The position numbers were made by a program, and so were the translations under genes. From positions 1 through 64,000 of the forward strand of contig NZ_CP121116.1 in the NCBI RefSeq assembly GCF_029581395.1: DNA of 64,000 bases, given 5' to 3'. This DNA comes from Roseinatronobacter sp. S2 (GTDB lineage Bacteria; Pseudomonadota; Alphaproteobacteria; Rhodobacterales; Rhodobacteraceae). Positions 1 to 7,247 of the stretch are shown here, piece after piece (positions within the stretch are counted from its first letter, which is position 1; the number at the start of each line of letters is the position of its first letter). Under the pieces are notes generated by a model that saw only the letters and a program-made list of their open reading frames with translations, was not told where the DNA came from and ran no database searches.

Positions 1-740
1 GAAAAATTGCCTTCGATATACCACGCCTTCAGGGCAACGGGGCAGCGCGCCACAATATCATCGCACAGGGCATTCGTGGCGATTGTCACCATGTTCTGGC
101 CCGCCGCATCGCCGGTTGTATAGCGGCAGATCAGGAACACCACGTTATTGTCGATCATCGGCTCCACCGACACCAGTTTGCCATGCCGTGTGGTGGATTC
201 TGCCGCGGCCTTCAGCGTCTCAACCTCGGTCACGACCCATTCGACGAACAGCCCCGCATTCAGCAGGTTTTCCAGCACAAAGGCCGGTGTGCGGATGACC
301 CCTTCATACAGGATTGCCGTGCTGATGCCCCCTGATTTGGTGGCGGCATAGGCCCCGCGCGCATAGGACGCGACGAGTGCGGCTTCGGTGGTGGCCATTG
401 GCACATGAAAATCACCGTGCGCATTCAACCCGTTGATCCGCAAAGGGCCGATAATCCCGACAGGCAGTTTCACAGTTCCGATGAAATTTTCTATATTGGC
501 GTTAAACTGCTCTGGCATGGCCATTGTCAGCGGGTCGGCGATTGCATCGCGATCTGATGCGTCGGTGGTGTTGGCCAGACGGGTCCAGTATTTCGCGACA
601 GATGCCTGTGTAGCCTTGCGAACGGGGCGCAGGGTGGTGAACTGCGCATCGCTTGGCAACATGCGTTCATGCAGCGGGGAGTCAAAAAAACGGGCCCGAA
701 TTCTATTCAGCATGTCCTTGACATGGGAAGGAATAGTCAT
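1..740 (-). CDS. HMG-CoA reductase, class I type (N-terminal part, cut by window edge)
   Basis: The enzyme reduces 3-hydroxy-3-methylglutaryl-CoA to mevalonate, the committed step of the mevalonate isoprenoid route. The reverse strand reads openly for 246 residues to the window edge. It contains the class I signatures ENFIGTVKLPVGIIGPL, FHVPMATTEAALVAS (the TTE glutamate is the family's catalytic acid) and TGDAAGQNMVTIATNA, ending at WYIEGNF just before the usual SGDKK segment. ATG at 740 has no clear ribosome site. A GTG at 803 preceded by GGA would add 21 residues, so the start is uncertain. It lies 110 bp downstream of the WavE-like gene on the same strand and may be the last gene of that operon. 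Most bacteria with this enzyme have class II; these motifs are class I. Whether the gene is intact beyond the edge cannot be seen. Confidence 0.85.
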   Translation of the reverse strand, partial: MTIPSHVKDMLNRIRARFFDSPLHERMLPSDAQFTTLRPVRKATQASVAKYWTRLANTTDASDRDAIADPLTMAMPEQFNANIENFIGTVKLPVGIIGPLRINGLNAHGDFHVPMATTEAALVASYARGAYAATKSGGISTAILYEGVIRTPAFVLENLLNAGLFVEWVVTEVETLKAAAESTTRHGKLVSVEPMIDNNVVFLICRYTTGDAAGQNMVTIATNALCDDIVARCPVALKAWYIEGNF

Positions 741-850
741 TGACGCATACCATTGGTTGAAATTGCCCGTGCCAGAACACGCATAGGCGACAATGTGTGT
801 CACCAAATTTCCAAAATGGCAACAATCAGCGGCAAACAGGCGCTGCTGTA

Positions 851-1948
851 TCAGGGCTTCACGACAGCCTGATTGAAAAGCTGGTGCTGCACGGGTTCAA
901 ACGGCGTGGCATCCTTGGGCTGCACCTGACCGGAATACAGCAGCATCCAGTCCTGAAACCCCATCTCATGGCGGTTGGACACCGCGTCATAGCTTTGCGT
1001 CATTTCACGCTGCGTGTGAAGCTGCGTCTTGACCCAGAAAAAGTCAGTCGCGGCATAATCGACAAACGCGAAATGGTCACGGTAGGCCGCCCAGCTGTCG
1101 GCAAGCGACCAGTCCAGTTCGCGCCCCATGCGCTGCAAGAACCGGCTGGCAAAATAGCATTCCGCCGCGCCCAGCCTGCACAATTCGCCAATCGGCGTTT
1201 TGGTAAAGATCGAAGGCAGATCATCCGGCCAATGCGCGGGGGCGTGGTCCATGCGCAACGGGGGTGTCCAATAGGCCAGCATGTCATCCGCATGGCCAAA
1301 AACGGTCTGGTCGGTCACATGATAGGGGGCATATTTCAACGACCCATGCCCCACACCGATAATGCGGTGGCGTTGCGCGGTCGCCCCACCAACCGCAAAC
1401 CCCTGCGCCACAGCCACCAGAAACGGCAGCACATCGGGCGCATATAGCCGCTGGTCGGTGCGGGTTTTCATCACCCATTCGGCCCCGTCCTGCACCGCGC
1501 GTTCCACCCCTGCCGCCGCGGAAACCAGTTGCATGTTGATATTGAACAGCCCCGCATAATCGGGCTTGCGGCTAAGAACCACTGTCACCCCAAGGTCACG
1601 CGCCGCCGCCAGAAACGCAGGGTCCGTGTCGTCCCATGTGGACAGGATCAACTGGCAGTCGCGCATGCTGCGGGTATACAGGCGCAATGTTTCCAGCGTG
1701 AAATCATCGGCCATGAAGGGCGGGCCCTGCATGACCACGGCCGCGCGCGGGTGCGCAATGGACGGGTCCGGCCATGTGCCGATCTGGTCTGCGCGTTTGG
1801 GCCGGTGATGCAAGGTTGTGTAATCGTCGCTATGCACGTTTTCCTGCGCGATAACCCAGCGCCGCAAACGTCGCAACAGGCGCGCGCGCAGCGATTTTGT
1901 CCCGCCACGCTCTGGCCCAAGCGGCGGCTTTGGTGCAGCGGTGCTCAT
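851..1948 (-). CDS. WavE-family lipopolysaccharide synthesis protein
   Basis: A 365-residue protein resembling WavE, a family needed for lipopolysaccharide core or surface glycan synthesis in Vibrio, with a GT-A glycosyltransferase-like fold. Family features visible are AAVVMQGPPFMADDFTLET near residue 70, the segment CQLILSTWDD, and VMKTRTDQRLY, which matches the conserved KTRTDQR block. There is no signal peptide or membrane segment, so it is probably a cytoplasmic or membrane-associated transferase. Its ATG overlaps the end of the upstream nucleotidyltransferase gene by four bases, which points to translational coupling. Donor and acceptor sugars cannot be deduced. Confidence 0.8.
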   Translation of the reverse strand: MSTAAPKPPLGPERGGTKSLRARLLRRLRRWVIAQENVHSDDYTTLHHRPKRADQIGTWPDPSIAHPRAAVVMQGPPFMADDFTLETLRLYTRSMRDCQLILSTWDDTDPAFLAAARDLGVTVVLSRKPDYAGLFNINMQLVSAAAGVERAVQDGAEWVMKTRTDQRLYAPDVLPFLVAVAQGFAVGGATAQRHRIIGVGHGSLKYAPYHVTDQTVFGHADDMLAYWTPPLRMDHAPAHWPDDLPSIFTKTPIGELCRLGAAECYFASRFLQRMGRELDWSLADSWAAYRDHFAFVDYAATDFFWVKTQLHTQREMTQSYDAVSNRHEMGFQDWMLLYSGQVQPKDATPFEPVQHQLFNQAVVKP

Positions 1949-2715
1949 GGCGTGCCCCCGGACGGCAACACGCCTGCAACGGCCTGACGCGACAGCGGCA
2001 AGGCCAGAAACGCCTCCAGATCGGCGGGCGTGCCGATGCCATACATCCCCGATCCGACACCGCCAATACTGTGGCAGACCACCCTGCCCCCTTCGGCAAT
2101 CAGGCGGTCATAGGCGGGGGCGACATAGAATTCGCCGTTCACGCGCAGATCAGCGGCAATCATGGCATCAGCGGCACGCACAAAATCGCGCCCGCGTGCA
2201 AAATTATAAATGCCGACTGTCGCTTCATTCGACACCACTTCCTTTTCGACAACGCCGGTCACGCGGCCATCGGCGTTGCGGCGCACGAAGGACCATTTTG
2301 CATCATCCGCCCACATCGTCATGATCAACCCGTCCGCACCCTGTTGCGCGGCCAGATAGGTGTTGATCTCCGCATCAATATACTGGTCGCAATTTGCAAT
2401 CATCAACGGGTTGTCATTGTCGATTGCCTCGCGCGCCAGAAGCACGGTGCAGGCAGCGCCGTCGGTCACGCCGTCCAGCAGGGTCAGGGTGCATCCCGGC
2501 GCCCAGTCGCGCAACAAGGCGTCCAGCCGGTAGCGTTCCGCATGCTCGCGCTGCAACAGAAAATGGAACCTGTGCGGGCAGTCGGGCGTCAGGTTGGCAA
2601 TGACAAGCCGGATCATGGGCACGTCATGCACCGCGATCAACGGTTTGGGCAGCGTATAGCCCGCATCGGTGAAGCGCTGTCCGCGCCCTGCCATGGGCAC
2701 CACGATATTCAGCAT
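1945..2715 (-). CDS. Sugar-phosphate nucleotidyltransferase (NTP_transferase), copy 1
   Basis: A 256-residue protein of the glucose-1-phosphate nucleotidylyltransferase fold. The N-terminal nucleotide loop reads VVPMAGRGQRFTDAGY followed by LPKPLI, the GxGxRx(n)KP signature. MIANCDQYID is the metal-binding aspartate region, and KWSFVRRNADGRVTGVVEKE is a later core strand. Such enzymes activate a sugar phosphate as an NDP-sugar for glycan assembly. The gene overlaps the cupin gene by 7 bp upstream and the WavE-like gene by 4 bp downstream. It is a diverged paralogue of the gene at 3034-3774. Two different transferases in one operon suggest two activated precursors, or one catalytic and one modified role. 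Confidence 0.8.
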   Translation of the reverse strand: MLNIVVPMAGRGQRFTDAGYTLPKPLIAVHDVPMIRLVIANLTPDCPHRFHFLLQREHAERYRLDALLRDWAPGCTLTLLDGVTDGAACTVLLAREAIDNDNPLMIANCDQYIDAEINTYLAAQQGADGLIMTMWADDAKWSFVRRNADGRVTGVVEKEVVSNEATVGIYNFARGRDFVRAADAMIAADLRVNGEFYVAPAYDRLIAEGGRVVCHSIGGVGSGMYGIGTPADLEAFLALPLSRQAVAGVLPSGGTP

Positions 2716-3029
2716 TCGTATTTGTCCCCTGCGACACTGGGCAGCTTGACCACGACCGTGGTGACATCGGTCAGCGCCTCAAAGTCCGTGGCCTCTCCGG
2801 GGTCGATCTTGATGATATCGCCCGCACAATGGATCTGGTCATTCATCCGCGCGCGCCCTTCCAGAATTAGCGTCACTTCCGGGGCGATCTTGTGCATATG
2901 GCGCGGCTCTTTCGTGCCGGCGGTGTAGCGTTTGACGGCAACTTCAGCGTCCTTGGTGCGCAAGGCCACCGGCGCGAAATCGCCCACAAACCAGCCCTTG
3001 AACATATCGTCCAGCTTGAAAACCTGCAT
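2709..3029 (-). CDS. Small cupin-fold protein
   Basis: A 106-residue single-domain protein predicted to form a cupin barrel. The first motif appears as GTKEPRHMHKIAPEVTLILEG, with two histidines and a glutamate that could bind metal. The second motif, around GDIIKIDPGEATDFEALTD, lacks the usual histidine. Small cupins in sugar operons are often epimerases, isomerases or sugar-binding proteins. The position between two nucleotidyltransferase genes (7-bp overlap downstream, 4-bp gap upstream) argues for a role in modifying the same sugar. No specific reaction can be assigned. Confidence 0.7.
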   Translation of the reverse strand: MQVFKLDDMFKGWFVGDFAPVALRTKDAEVAVKRYTAGTKEPRHMHKIAPEVTLILEGRARMNDQIHCAGDIIKIDPGEATDFEALTDVTTVVVKLPSVAGDKYEC

Positions 3030-3033
3030 ATGC

Positions 3034-3774
3034 TTAACCCCGTTTCAAGTTTCGTAGGTTCTGGTCATATTCCTCGACCGCTTGCGGCGTCGCGAGCGAG
3101 ATATAGTCGTCGCGGTCAATCGGCCAGATGCCAATGCGTTTTTGATTCAGAATCATTTCGTTGAAACAGGGGCACACAAAATACAGCCCGTTCACATGCG
3201 CGCCCTTGGCGATCATGGCTTGCGCGGCGGCGACATAATCCTTGCTGTGGCGGAAGTAATAGACCCCTGCGGTGGCGTGGCGGCTGATCGGGCGTTTTTC
3301 GGCGGCTTCGATCACCAGCCCGTTTTCATCGGTCTTGACGAAGGACCAGCGCGGATGCACCGAATCGAATGTGATGGTGCCACCATCCAGACCGGCGGCG
3401 CGAAACCCGTCTATCACGGCGGCCAGATCGGCCCTGATCACCTGATCGGCATTCGCAATCAGCAATTCATCATCGCCCAGCAGGTAATCAATCCCCAAAA
3501 GCGCGGTGCAGGCCGCCCCTGCCGTGTCGCCATCGGCGCGGATGACCACGCAACCCGGCACCATCAGTTCCAGCACATCGCGCATATAAAAGCGCTGGTC
3601 ATCTTCCTTGCGGATGATGAAAATAAAGCGCGCATCCGGGATGTCGCGCAACCCGTCAAACGCATGTTCAACCAGCGACCGGCCCGCGATTTCAACCATC
3701 GGCTTGGCAAAAGGATAGCCCGCATCACGAAACAGCTTGTCGCCCCCGGCCATGGGAATAAGGACATTGATCAT
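3034..3774 (-). CDS. Sugar-phosphate nucleotidyltransferase (NTP_transferase), copy 2
   Basis: A 246-residue nucleotidyltransferase-fold protein. It starts VLIPMAGGDKLFRDAGYPF followed by AKPMVEI; the loop carries GGDK where copy 1 has GRGQR, so the usual arginine is shifted or replaced. LLIANADQVIRAD is the expected metal-site region and HPRWSFVKTDENGLVIEAAE the later core. It probably forms an NDP-activated sugar or polyol for the same glycan. The ATG overlaps the stop of the upstream HAD gene by four bases. The altered loop may mean a different nucleotide or substrate preference. Confidence 0.78.
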   Translation of the reverse strand: MINVLIPMAGGDKLFRDAGYPFAKPMVEIAGRSLVEHAFDGLRDIPDARFIFIIRKEDDQRFYMRDVLELMVPGCVVIRADGDTAGAACTALLGIDYLLGDDELLIANADQVIRADLAAVIDGFRAAGLDGGTITFDSVHPRWSFVKTDENGLVIEAAEKRPISRHATAGVYYFRHSKDYVAAAQAMIAKGAHVNGLYFVCPCFNEMILNQKRIGIWPIDRDDYISLATPQAVEEYDQNLRNLKRG

Positions 3775-4403
3775 ATGGCCACCTCCTCGGCGCGGGCGAT
3801 TGCGCCCAGAATCCGGTCCAGTTGCACATCATGCACCGAATTGACCACCAACAGCTTGCAGCCCGCATCCTCGGCGGCTTTTATGCCGTTGGGGTTATCC
3901 TCGACCACCAGACAATTCGCGGGGGACACGCCAAGCGCGTCGCAGGCTTTCAGGTAGATATCCGGTGCGGGTTTCGCGCGCGCGACATCTTCGTTGCTGA
4001 CGATGACATCCAGATACGGCATAAGCGCGCTTTTTTGCATCATCAATTCGCAGCTTGACCGCACGGAATTGGACCCAAGCCCCAGCTTGTAGCCCCGCGC
4101 CTTCAGGTTCGAAAGCGCGAATTCATGCACGAAAAGCGGGCGGCATTTCAGATGCACCTGATCGGTGGTGTATTGCTGTTTCATGTCGTTCAGAAACCCG
4201 TGCAACGCGCGCGGCAGACCGCGTTCCTGCGTCAGCATTTCCAGCTTGCGCCGCGTTGGCAGCCCGTCAAACGTGGACAGGTGATCAGCGCGCGAGATGG
4301 TAAAGCCAAACAACTCCAATGCGCGGTTCAGCGCATCATAATGCCAGTCCTTGGCATCAATCAGCACCCCGTCCATGTCGAAAACGACAGCTTCAATGGT
4401 CAT
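3771..4403 (-). CDS. HAD-superfamily phosphatase / phosphomutase-like hydrolase
   Basis: A 210-residue HAD enzyme of the beta-phosphoglucomutase-like subfamily. Motif I is VVFDMDGVLID (nucleophile and acid-base aspartates), followed by a helical cap. GSNSVRSS supplies the motif II serine, and VVEDNPNGIKAAEDAG supplies the motif III/IV acidic residues. It would dephosphorylate or isomerise a small phosphorylated sugar or polyol in the cytoplasm. It overlaps both neighbours by four bases, so it belongs to the polysaccharide operon and probably prepares the sugar that is activated by the nucleotidyltransferases. Confidence 0.82.
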   Translation of the reverse strand: MTIEAVVFDMDGVLIDAKDWHYDALNRALELFGFTISRADHLSTFDGLPTRRKLEMLTQERGLPRALHGFLNDMKQQYTTDQVHLKCRPLFVHEFALSNLKARGYKLGLGSNSVRSSCELMMQKSALMPYLDVIVSNEDVARAKPAPDIYLKACDALGVSPANCLVVEDNPNGIKAAEDAGCKLLVVNSVHDVQLDRILGAIARAEEVAI

Positions 4404-5029
4404 AGGCCAAACAACTCCTTCGCGTCAGCGGGAAAATCGGTACACAACAGCAGCCCCTCGGCCTGTGGCAGGTCCGTGGCCGCCAGTGCATCCCATACGG
4501 GGCGGCAGGCGCGGCCGTGCAACTCGGGCGAGACAACGCATACCCGTTTTCCGGCGTCCAGATAACGGCGGATCACATCAGCGTCCCACCAATCGGACTG
4601 AAACCCGTCCAGCCAGACACCGGCAGACTCTGCCAGCAAAACGGGGTCGGGTTCAATATCGCTACGGCGGGTAAAAACCGGCACGCCCGCGCGCAGCCAG
4701 CCCAGCATGTCGGGAACAGCCATGTCAAAGACAAAGGCATCGCGCGGCGCAAACCGCGCCAGAAGCGGGGCCAGCAACGGCTGCAATCCGTCACATTTTA
4801 TGTTCAGGGCAAGCGGCAGGTTGCTATCATGCCGGGCGTGCAGTTCAAAAACTACCTCGGCGGTGATGGCGCAGGCATCAGGCGGGTCATGCGCCACCAC
4901 AAGCGTGCCGTTCAGGTCGCGCAAATCCGTTTCGGTGCCGAACCCCTGCGCGAAGGAATGCACAAATGCCTCCGACGTGTTCTTTTCGGCAGGGATGCGC
5001 CAGAACCCCCGGTGGCTTAGAATGATCAT
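4400..5029 (-). CDS. Glycerophosphodiester phosphodiesterase-like TIM-barrel protein
   Basis: A 209-residue protein of the PLC-like phosphodiesterase fold. HRGFWRIPAEKNTSEAF corresponds to the HRG...PENT motif, GTETDLRD to the ExD metal site, and VVAHDPP to the second catalytic histidine region. It is shorter than typical GDPDs (about 240-300 residues) but keeps the N-terminal catalytic elements. The likely role is cleavage of a glycerophosphodiester or related phosphodiester; in this operon it could supply or trim a glycerol phosphate used on the glycan, which is inference. It is the first gene of the minus-strand operon, and a well-formed sigma-70 promoter lies about 40 bp upstream. Confidence 0.75.
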   Translation of the reverse strand: MIILSHRGFWRIPAEKNTSEAFVHSFAQGFGTETDLRDLNGTLVVAHDPPDACAITAEVVFELHARHDSNLPLALNIKCDGLQPLLAPLLARFAPRDAFVFDMAVPDMLGWLRAGVPVFTRRSDIEPDPVLLAESAGVWLDGFQSDWWDADVIRRYLDAGKRVCVVSPELHGRACRPVWDALAATDLPQAEGLLLCTDFPADAKELFGL

Positions 5030-5066
5030 TACGCCTATACATCCCTGAGAAGTCTTGCAAATTCAG

Positions 5067-5095
5067 GTATAGCTGTTCATCTGCAAAGCGGTCAA
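5067..5095 (-). promoter_or_regulatory. Sigma-70-type promoter of the polysaccharide operon
   Basis: Read on the minus strand, a -35 box TTGACC (5095-5090) and a -10 box TATACC (5072-5067) are separated by 17 bp. Transcription would start near 5060 and give a leader of about 30 bases before the GDPD-like ATG at 5029. It is the best promoter candidate for the operon running down to position 851 or beyond. Confidence 0.55.
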
Positions 5096-5206
5096 CACAA
5101 TCAGCGGAACCTGGCGGGCTTGTGGGCCTTTGGGGCGCGGCCATGGGCAAAAATGGCGCGATATCGCCCCCCTGCCCCGCCACTGGCGCGCAGCCATGAC
5201 CCGCGC

Positions 5207-6622
5207 CTAGATATCTGCAAAAATATCCGGCGCGATTTCCTCCCAGAAGGTAAAGATTGCCTGCGCGTTCAACGCACTTGCCCAGCCCTGTCGGGCAAAA
5301 TCGGCGCGGTCCAGATCGGCCTCCAGCCGCGCCATAAAAAGCCGGTTGTCGCGGTCTTGCTGTTCGAGGTCGCGCGCGGCGGCCACGGCGCGCACCCGCG
5401 CCAGCTTGGCGGCGCGTTCGCGGCGGGCCTGCGATATCTCGGCCTCGCGCCGCGCTTCGGCGTCACGGGCGCGGGCGGCTTCCTTTTGGCGGCGCGCGGC
5501 ATCGGCCACGGCCTGCGGACTGGGCGCGGGGTTGGGCGCGTCTTGCGGGGCATAATCATTGCGCAGCGCGGCGGCCAGATACCGCACAGGGCTTTTTACA
5601 TCGCCCTGCCCTTCGACATATTCCAGCTTGCCGCGCACATGCTCTTCGCCATGCTCGGAAATCCATTGCCGCGCCAGACGGTCCGACACCCCCATGCCGA
5701 TCAGCCGCTTGTAGATCGCGCTGCTGCGCATCCCTTCGCCATCATCAATATCGAACATCGCCAGTTGCGGGTTTTCGCGGATAAGAAAGCGGATTTCACT
5801 GACCGCCCTGCCCTTGCGGCGGAATTCAGGTGTCAGGATGATGTTGGAATTCTTGTTCACCTCGGCAACGGCGGGCTTGATGATCTTGGCGTTCAGTTGC
5901 TTGAAGCTTTCATAATACGCGCTGCCATCCACCCCCATCAAACGGCGGAACAGGTCAATAGGCCACCACCCCGTAGACCCCGTTCTGATAAACCTGAAGC
6001 AGTTTTCATATAGCGCCAGCGCATGCCCGCTGGTGAAACGACGCTGGATATTCAGATTGATCAGCGCAAAAACTTTTGGGTCGTGCAGTTTTTCGGCCAG
6101 CGCGGGCGAATAGGAATATTCGCACACCCCGCCGCGCAGCCGTGCATAGGCCAGCAGCGCCGACACGCCCCATTCCTGTTCACCCTGCTCATTCAGCATA
6201 TCCCATTCCGCCAGCGTTTCGGCCAGCGAACGCAGCGCATCTTTCAGCGTGTCCATGTCGTTGGAGTTGTAGCCGATCATCAGGCACAGCGTGCGCGCAT
6301 CAATGCTGTGCTTTTGGCGCGTGATCAGGTGGTCATAGGCATTCAGCAGCAGCACATTGGACAATTTGCGCTGCAACAATGTCAGCTTGCCCGACACATG
6401 GATCGCGGCCACGTTCTTCTTGACCGACGCCTTGGCCAGCACCGCTTTCTCGCTGGGCGTTGCTGCCTGATTCCGAACTTTCGGCATTGCTGCCCTGCCT
6501 TTGCTGCGTTTTGACTGTCGCGTCCTGCCCGTGGCCATTGGCTGGCCAGCTTTTGCATGCACCATGCCGCCAAAGGAACCCACGATCAAGGAAGCAATAG
6601 GTTCCATAGGCAAGAATCGCAC
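5207..6622 (-). CDS. Plasmid replication initiator, Rep_3 (RepB) family
   Basis: A 471-residue initiator that would bind the iterons and open the origin. The Rep_3 winged-helix core begins at GKLTLLQRKLSNVLLLNAYDHL near residue 78, and SIDARTLCLMIGYNSNDMDTLKDAL and FTSGHALALYENCFRF are typical of the family. The C-terminal third, after about residue 355, is an Ala/Arg/Glu-rich stretch likely to be a long coiled coil. The start used is GTG at 6622, supported by AGGA seven bases upstream; ATG codons at 6607 and further in are alternatives. The gene diverges from parA, with the iteron origin between. The isolated iteron copy at 6630-6645 abuts the ribosome site, so Rep probably represses its own synthesis. 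Confidence 0.85.
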   Translation of the reverse strand: MRFLPMEPIASLIVGSFGGMVHAKAGQPMATGRTRQSKRSKGRAAMPKVRNQAATPSEKAVLAKASVKKNVAAIHVSGKLTLLQRKLSNVLLLNAYDHLITRQKHSIDARTLCLMIGYNSNDMDTLKDALRSLAETLAEWDMLNEQGEQEWGVSALLAYARLRGGVCEYSYSPALAEKLHDPKVFALINLNIQRRFTSGHALALYENCFRFIRTGSTGWWPIDLFRRLMGVDGSAYYESFKQLNAKIIKPAVAEVNKNSNIILTPEFRRKGRAVSEIRFLIRENPQLAMFDIDDGEGMRSSAIYKRLIGMGVSDRLARQWISEHGEEHVRGKLEYVEGQGDVKSPVRYLAAALRNDYAPQDAPNPAPSPQAVADAARRQKEAARARDAEARREAEISQARRERAAKLARVRAVAAARDLEQQDRDNRLFMARLEADLDRADFARQGWASALNAQAIFTFWEEIAPDIFADI

Positions 6623-6629
6623 ATCTCAT

Positions 6630-6645
6630 CCTGCAAACGGGTTCC
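6630..6645 (+). repeat. Isolated iteron copy at the rep start
   Basis: CCTGCAAACGGGTTCC, identical to two of the iterons at 6832-6869, sits immediately upstream of the rep GTG and overlaps its ribosome-binding region. Binding of Rep here would block its own expression, a common autoregulation in iteron plasmids. Confidence 0.7.
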
Positions 6646-6831
6646 TTAATAGGACGATTCAGGACGGTTGGGCAAAAACGCCGGGGGCAGACCGGCTTGC
6701 CGCGCCTGACTGAAGGCGCTTTTCCGACAGTATGGCGAATCAACACCGAATCGGGGCAATCTTGCCTACAAAAGGGGGCGGAAACGCGCGTATTGGCCCC
6801 CGATATGCAGGAAACATGGCCCATACACGCC

Positions 6832-6935
6832 CCTGCAAACGGGTTCCAATGCCCCTGCAAACGGGTTCCTTTACACCTGTAGGCGGGTACCGATGATCCC
6901 GTAAACAGGTCCCACTGGTCCTGTATTCAGGTGCC
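6832..6935 (+). repeat. Iteron array, five copies at exact 22-bp spacing (origin of replication)
   Basis: Five related 16-bp units start at 6832, 6854, 6876, 6898 and 6920. The first two are CCTGCAAACGGGTTCC; the others diverge stepwise (CCTGTAGGCGGGTACC, CCCGTAAACAGGTCCC, CCTGTATTCAGGTGCC). The 22-bp phase equals two helical turns, so all units present the same face. Beside a Rep_3 initiator this is the expected origin layout. Confidence 0.85.
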
Positions 6936-7135
6936 CAACTATGCGTAAGTCTTTGTATAATAACGGTTATTTTGGCACAAAGATTCTTAAAGACTCTTAT
7001 AACTCTTACAATCTTTATAGCGGCGCTTCGCGTGTGTGTTTTCTTCATTTCATGATTTTCAGAAAAACGCGAAATCGCCAGATCATCATTTCACGAAATA
7101 CCGGAATTTGGCACGCAGATCAGTCCTGAAAACAA
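6936..7135. other. AT-rich segment beside the iterons (probable unwinding region)
   Basis: The bases directly after the iterons are strikingly AT-rich in this GC-rich sequence (for example TTTGTATAATAACGG and CTTATAACTCTTACA near 6955-7010). This is where an iteron origin usually melts. No consensus DnaA box was recognised by eye. No gene is evident here. Confidence 0.5.
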
Positions 7136-7155
7136 GCTGTCCCCGCGGGGACAGC
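7136..7155. promoter_or_regulatory. parS-like palindrome, copy 1 (upstream of parA)
   Basis: GCTGTCCCCGCGGGGACAGC is a perfect 20-bp palindrome about 90 bp before parA. Its inner 18 bp recur exactly inside parA and inside parB. Perfect 14-20-bp palindromes clustered at parAB are typical ParB-binding centromeres. Confidence 0.7.
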
Positions 7156-7235
7156 GCGTAGATTCCCCAAGAAAGGTGATTGGCGTCCTGCCGTTTTCCG
7201 CGTAGATTGATGGAAAACAACGATTACCGTTTTCC
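7155..7235 (+). promoter_or_regulatory. Repeats in the parA promoter region (candidate ParA/Rep operator)
   Basis: CGCGTAGATT occurs twice (7155-7164 and 7199-7208). GGAAAAC (7212-7218) and GTTTTCC (7229-7235) form an inverted repeat with a 10-bp gap, ending 12 bp before the parA ATG. Such elements often serve autoregulation of par operons. The binding protein is not known from the sequence. Confidence 0.4.
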
Positions 7236-7247
7236 CGCAGCTAAGAA

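Noticed and set aside
83-786. Plus-strand open frames at 83-298, 148-351 and 433-786
   Set aside because: They are antisense to the HMG-CoA reductase reading frame, which has clear family motifs on the minus strand.
797-2928. Long plus-strand open frames across 797-2928
   Set aside because: Antisense to the WavE-like, nucleotidyltransferase and cupin genes; their products show no recognisable motifs and high GC favours spurious open frames.
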